The notes under the pieces are model-generated. The model saw only the letters and a list, made by a program, of their open reading frames with translations. It was not told the DNA's origin and did no database searches. DNA of 26,065 nt from NCBI GenBank assembly GCA_037190805.1, contig JBBCJR010000030.1, positions 1-26,065 on the forward strand, read 5' to 3'. The stretch's first letter is position 1, and each line of letters opens with the position of its first letter. Shown one piece after another: positions 23,196 through 26,065 of the stretch. Source of the DNA: JBBCJR01 sp037190805. Its GTDB lineage: Bacteria; Pseudomonadota; Alphaproteobacteria; Sphingomonadales; Sphingomonadaceae. Position numbers and translations under genes: made by a program.

Positions 23196-24892
23196 CTATG
23201 AGCAAAGCTCTGGACAGCGCCACCTTCAACATCATCAGCCACGGCCTGCACGCTATCGCCCAGGAAATGGGCGAAAAGCTGGTGCGGTCCGCCTATTCAA
23301 CGATCATCCGGGAAGCGCGCGACTGCTCGACCGCGTTGCTCGACCGTCATGGCCGGATCGTCGCACAATCGCAGTTCTGCCCGATCCATATGAACTCCTT
23401 CGGCAAGGTGTTCGAGGCGTTCGCGGAGCGTTACGACGTCGCGGCGATCAAGCCGAGCGAGTCGCTGATCACCAACGACCCATACAGCGGCGCCCAGCAT
23501 CTGAACGACATCATTATCTTCTCCCCAATTTTCTATCGCGGCGCGATCGTCGCGTTCGCGGCCTCGCTCGGCCATCATATTGACGTCGGCGGCGGCGCGG
23601 CGGGTCCCAACGCCCAGGCGCTGGACGTCTATTCAGAGGGCCTGCGCATCCCCCCGCTAAAGTTCGATCGCGCACGCGACATGGGCAAGGGGATGCTGGA
23701 ACAGTTCATCCGCATCAACGTCCGCGCGCCGGATCAGGTCGCCGGTGATCTTCATGCCCAGCTATCTGCCAATCACACGGGCGAGATCCGCTTTCTGGAA
23801 ATGCTCGACCGCTTCGGCGAAGATACCGTTCTGAACGCAGTCGAACATCTGCAATCCTATTCGGAGCAGCTGACCCGCCAGGCGATCGAAACGATTCCGG
23901 ACGGCGAATATACCGCCGAGGATTTCGTGGATGACAACGGGTTCACGCCCGATCCGCTGCGCGTTTCGGTCCGCGTCACGGTGACGGGCGACACACTGTC
24001 CGTCGACCTGACGGGAAGCAGTGCGCAGACCAAGGGAATCGTCAACTGCCCGCTCGCATCGACGATTTCAGCTGTCTATGGTGCCCTCGCCACGCTGCTG
24101 GGCGGTGGCCGCATCCCGGTGAATGACGGCCTTTACCGCCCGATCCAGAACGTCCGGGTACCGCACGGATCGTTCCTCAATCCTGACCAGCCGGTTGCGG
24201 TGCGAGCACGCAACAGCGCCTGTCATCGCATTTACAACGCCATCATGATGGCCATGGCCGAGGCGGCACCCGACCGGGTCCTCACATCCGGGCATGACAC
24301 CACAAACGCCATCGGCATGGGCCACATGGGAAGCGACCGATATCGCGTCTATATGGAGGTGGTCGGCGGCGGCTGGGGGGCATGCGCGCAAGGCGACGGC
24401 GCGGATGTCGTCGACGGCTATCTCGGCAACTGCTCGAACGTTCCGGTGGAATCACTCGAACAGGACTACCCCTTCATGCGGGTGGAGGAATATTCGCTGC
24501 GGATCGATTCGGGCGGCGCCGGCGAGACGCGCGGCGGCATGGGCGCCCGGCGCGTCTATCGCATCCTCGACGACGACGTGTCATTCAACTGCTATTCTGA
24601 CCGCTTCCGCATCGCGCCCTGGGGTCTGTTCGGCGGCAGGCCGGGCAGCCCTTCGCAATTCTTCATTGAACGCGACGGCGGCATCATTCACCTCGAGTCA
24701 AAAGCGAATGTCGCGCTTCGCTGCGGCGATCGCCTCGTCATTGAGACAGCAGGCGCGGGCGGCTATGGCGACCCTCGCAAACGCAAACGCGAGCTCGTGG
24801 AAAAAGACCTACGTGCCGGTCTAATTAGCAAAACAGAAGTCTTCGACCCAAACTGCCTCGAAAGAGATTTCATAGCAAGCCATACAGTTTGA
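23192..24892 (+). CDS. hyuB: Hydantoinase/oxoprolinase family protein, subunit B
   Basis: The product is 566 residues, spanning the whole hydantoinase_B domain. The catalytic-side motifs are ITNDPYSGAQHLNDIIIFSP (93-112, with His103 and Asp106) and LGHHIDVGGG (126-135, His128, His129 and Asp131), the metal-site region of the family. GGAGETRGGMGARRVYRI and AGAGGYGDPRKR near the C-terminus are also typical. The ATG at 23192 overlaps the hyuA stop; another ATG two codons later is possible. The open frame upstream is antisense-like shadow of hyuA. It acts as a heteromeric enzyme with HyuA in the cytoplasm. Confidence 0.93.
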   Translation: MTMSKALDSATFNIISHGLHAIAQEMGEKLVRSAYSTIIREARDCSTALLDRHGRIVAQSQFCPIHMNSFGKVFEAFAERYDVAAIKPSESLITNDPYSGAQHLNDIIIFSPIFYRGAIVAFAASLGHHIDVGGGAAGPNAQALDVYSEGLRIPPLKFDRARDMGKGMLEQFIRINVRAPDQVAGDLHAQLSANHTGEIRFLEMLDRFGEDTVLNAVEHLQSYSEQLTRQAIETIPDGEYTAEDFVDDNGFTPDPLRVSVRVTVTGDTLSVDLTGSSAQTKGIVNCPLASTISAVYGALATLLGGGRIPVNDGLYRPIQNVRVPHGSFLNPDQPVAVRARNSACHRIYNAIMMAMAEAAPDRVLTSGHDTTNAIGMGHMGSDRYRVYMEVVGGGWGACAQGDGADVVDGYLGNCSNVPVESLEQDYPFMRVEEYSLRIDSGGAGETRGGMGARRVYRILDDDVSFNCYSDRFRIAPWGLFGGRPGSPSQFFIERDGGIIHLESKANVALRCGDRLVIETAGAGGYGDPRKRKRELVEKDLRAGLISKTEVFDPNCLERDFIASHTV

Positions 24893-25034
24893 TTTTTCAC
24901 TTCAAGGACGGCCATAGATTAGCGCCGATTTGGATCATGCAGCTTACTGCGTATTGAAATTATTCCAAGCAGGATTCGGCGGGAAAAGCCGACATATCCC
25001 GCGTTGGATTGGTGCTCATTTCTAGCCGCGCCTA
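24893..25034. other. Spacer between hyuB and the insertion sequence
   Basis: This 142-bp stretch holds no credible gene. GCGGGA (24979-24984) and TCCCGC (24997-25002) form a 6-bp inverted repeat that could be a weak terminator, but no T-run follows. The last two bases, TA (25033-25034), are one copy of the IS target duplication. Confidence 0.4.
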
Positions 25035-25053
25035 GGGTCAGGACTCGTTGATC
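25035..25053 (+). repeat. Left terminal inverted repeat of the IS
   Basis: Reading inward, the end is GGGTCAGGACTCGTTGATC. It matches the right end except at positions 8, 11, 13 and 19. It overlaps the transposase stop codon at 25052-25054, as often seen in compact IS elements. Confidence 0.9.
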
Positions 25054-25809
25054 AAAGCCAGAAGATGATGGTGGCGGCGAGAGCGATGGCGGAGAAGAAG
25101 GCGGTGGGGCATCGGTCATAGCGGGTGGCAACGCGTCGCCAGTCTTTCAGGCGACCGAACATGATCTCGATGCGGTTACGGCGTTTGTAGCGACGCTTGT
25201 CGTATTTGACGGCCTTATTCCGCGATTTTCGGCTGGGGATGCAGGGTTTGATACCATTGGCCTGCAAGGCGTCGCGGAACCAGTCGGCGTCGTAGCCACG
25301 GTCGGCGAGCAGCCATTGCGCCTTGGGAAGCTCGTCGAGCAGCGCGGCGGCACCGATATAATCACTGACCTGGCCGGCGGTCATGAAGAAGCTCAAGGGG
25401 CGGCCGTTGGCATCGGTAACGGCATGGAGCTTGGTGTTCATGCCGCCCTTTGTCCGACCGATCAGGCGGCCGAAATCCCCTTTTTTACCACCAGGCTCGA
25501 TGCCGTGCGGTGGGCTTTGAGATAGGTCGCGTCGATCATCACCGTCTTGCGCTCCGCGCCTGCACAGGACAGCCCTTCCATCATCCGAAGGAAGACGCCC
25601 TTGTCGCCCCAGCGCTTCCAACGGTTGTAGAGCGTCTTGTGCGGCCCATAATCCTTCGGTGCATCACGCCAGCGCAGCCCGTTACGATTCACGAAGATGA
25701 TCCCGCTCAACACCCACCGATCATCGACACGTGGCCTGCCATGGCTCTTGGGAAAATACGGCTCCAACCGTGCCATCTGCTCGTCCGTCAGCCAATACAG
25801 GTCGCTCAC
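25052..25809 (-). CDS. IS5-family transposase, orfA/orfB joined by -1 frameshift
   Basis: OrfA (25462-25809, 115 residues) starts MSDLYWLTDEQMARLEPYFP and carries the first catalytic aspartate in TVMIDATYLK. OrfB continues in the -1 frame to 25052, with the second aspartate in LLADRGYDADW and the glutamate in RNRIEIMFGRLKDWRRVATRYD, completing the DDE triad. OrfB alone could start upstream in its own frame (about 25621), but that part is shadow sequence. The A-AAA-AAG heptamer at 25480-25486 lies just before the orfA stop and would join the frames into a product of about 250 residues, the normal IS427-group arrangement. I see no disabling mutation. Confidence 0.92.
25480..25486 (-). other. 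Slippery heptamer for programmed -1 frameshift
   Basis: On the minus strand the sequence is A AAA AAG, in the correct phase: orfA reads GTA AAA AAG GGG, orfB reads GGT AAA AAA GGG GAT. It lies five codons before the orfA stop (25462-25464). This is the classic bacterial IS -1 slippage site. Confidence 0.85.
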
Positions 25810-25851
25810 ATTCAGTCTCCTTGCGAAGCCTGAATCACATCACGCCTCCCA

Positions 25852-25870
25852 CATCAATGGGTTCTGACCC
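25852..25870 (-). repeat. Right terminal inverted repeat of the IS
   Basis: Reading inward on the minus strand, the end is GGGTCAGAACCCATTGATG. It matches the left end at 15 of 19 positions and lies 43 bp upstream of the orfA start. Confidence 0.9.
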
Positions 25871-25911
25871 TAAGGATTTTGCATTGCTTCCTTCCGGGCA
25901 GTTCGCACCCT

Positions 25912-26065
25912 TCAGCTGTCGGTCCGGGCTTCCAGCTCACGCGCCATACTGAGGTGCCCCTCCACCACCGGAGCAATCTCATTGGCCGCCGCCTTAAGGG
26001 ATGCGATCTCGCCGCCCGATCCATAAGACCGCATCAGCGCCAGCGCCTTTTCATGCGCATCGACC
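25912..26065 (-). CDS. DUF4142-like protein, C-terminal fragment (runs off the window)
   Basis: The last 50 residues of a minus-strand gene are visible, with the stop TGA at 25912-25914. The sequence includes DAHEKALALMRSYGSGGEIA, then LKAAANEIAPVVEGHLSMA, then RELEARTDS. The spacing of HXKA, the G-containing loop, the LK-A-A block and HL-MA fits the C-terminal helices of the DUF4142 (ferritin-like, often exported) family. The start and any signal peptide lie beyond the window. The IS inserted 40 bp downstream of its stop and did not interrupt the coding sequence. The family call rests on a short stretch. Confidence 0.6.
   Translation of the reverse strand, partial: VDAHEKALALMRSYGSGGEIASLKAAANEIAPVVEGHLSMARELEARTDS

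Larger units (their letters stand above)
25035..25870 (-). mobile_element. IS5-family (IS427-like) insertion sequence, complete
   Basis: The element is 836 bp. The left end starts GGGTCAGGAC and the right end finishes GTTCTGACCC. The ends form an imperfect inverted repeat (15 of 18 positions). A TA dinucleotide flanks each end (25033-25034 and 25871-25872), the 2-bp target duplication expected for the IS427 group. A single two-frame transposase on the minus strand fills it. The ends, target duplication and reading frames are all intact, so the insertion appears young and possibly active. Confidence 0.92.

Noticed and set aside
25885..25897. TGCTTCCTTCCGG, identical to part of the SRP RNA conserved loop at the start of the window
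   Set aside because: The flanking bases do not form the SRP hairpin and share nothing else with the ffs gene; a 13-bp match just after a coding region is probably coincidence.
1..26065. CRISPR arrays, prophage modules, toxin-antitoxin pairs and restriction systems
   Set aside because: No spacer-repeat pattern, phage structural genes, small paired toxin/antitoxin frames or methylase/nuclease motifs were found on either strand.

Overview
The window is GC-rich, densely coded DNA from an alphaproteobacterium, most likely a sphingomonad (Sphingomonas/Sphingobium-like). The evidence is the small-type SRP RNA sequence, a large TonB-dependent receptor of the type expanded in that group, a Mrp antiporter operon with fused A and B subunits, and the codon usage. 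This assignment is inference from gene content; no rRNA or other phylogenetic marker is present.

Layout. (1) 48-2738, minus strand: three overlapping genes (two class V cysteine desulfurases, then an adrenodoxin-type 2Fe-2S ferredoxin) followed by the SRP RNA gene. A divergent alpha/beta hydrolase (2834-3484) shares their promoter region. This looks like sulfur mobilisation or Fe-S supply. (2) 3502-6169: small housekeeping or accessory genes: a VOC-fold protein, a YffB/Spx-type ArsC-like protein, an orphan ParA-like ATPase, and a secreted PAP2/class A acid-phosphatase-like protein that lacks canonical catalytic residues. (3) 6386-11947: a six-gene mrpAB-C-D-E-F-G operon for a multisubunit cation/proton antiporter. 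All its genes overlap by 4 or 8 nt, mrpG starts with TTG, and MrpE is unusually short. It converges on a TauE/SafE-type permease. (4) 12849-19088: a TonB-dependent receptor with a strong terminator and a Fsr-like MFS exporter on the minus strand, then an AraC-family regulator (divergent from the exporter) and a fused Ada methyl-phosphotriester/O6-methylguanine repair protein on the plus strand. (5) 19089-19717: a non-coding, AT-richer stretch holding four 22-bp-phased degenerate repeats that resemble transposase-binding sites at a transposon end. (6) 19718-24892: an ACS-family MFS transporter divergent from a translationally coupled hyuA-hyuB (hydantoinase/oxoprolinase/acetophenone-carboxylase superfamily) pair, probably an uptake and catabolism module. 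(7) 25035-25870: a complete IS5-family (IS427-like) element with imperfect inverted repeats, a TA duplication and an A-AAA-AAG slippery site joining its two frames. Beyond it lies the C-terminal end of a DUF4142-type protein that runs off the window.

Most of the window is ordinary chromosomal content. The points most worth following are the phased repeat array at 19442-19529, the PAP2-like protein with substituted active-site residues, the truncated MrpE, and the MFS-hyuAB block lying between the repeat array and the insertion sequence.
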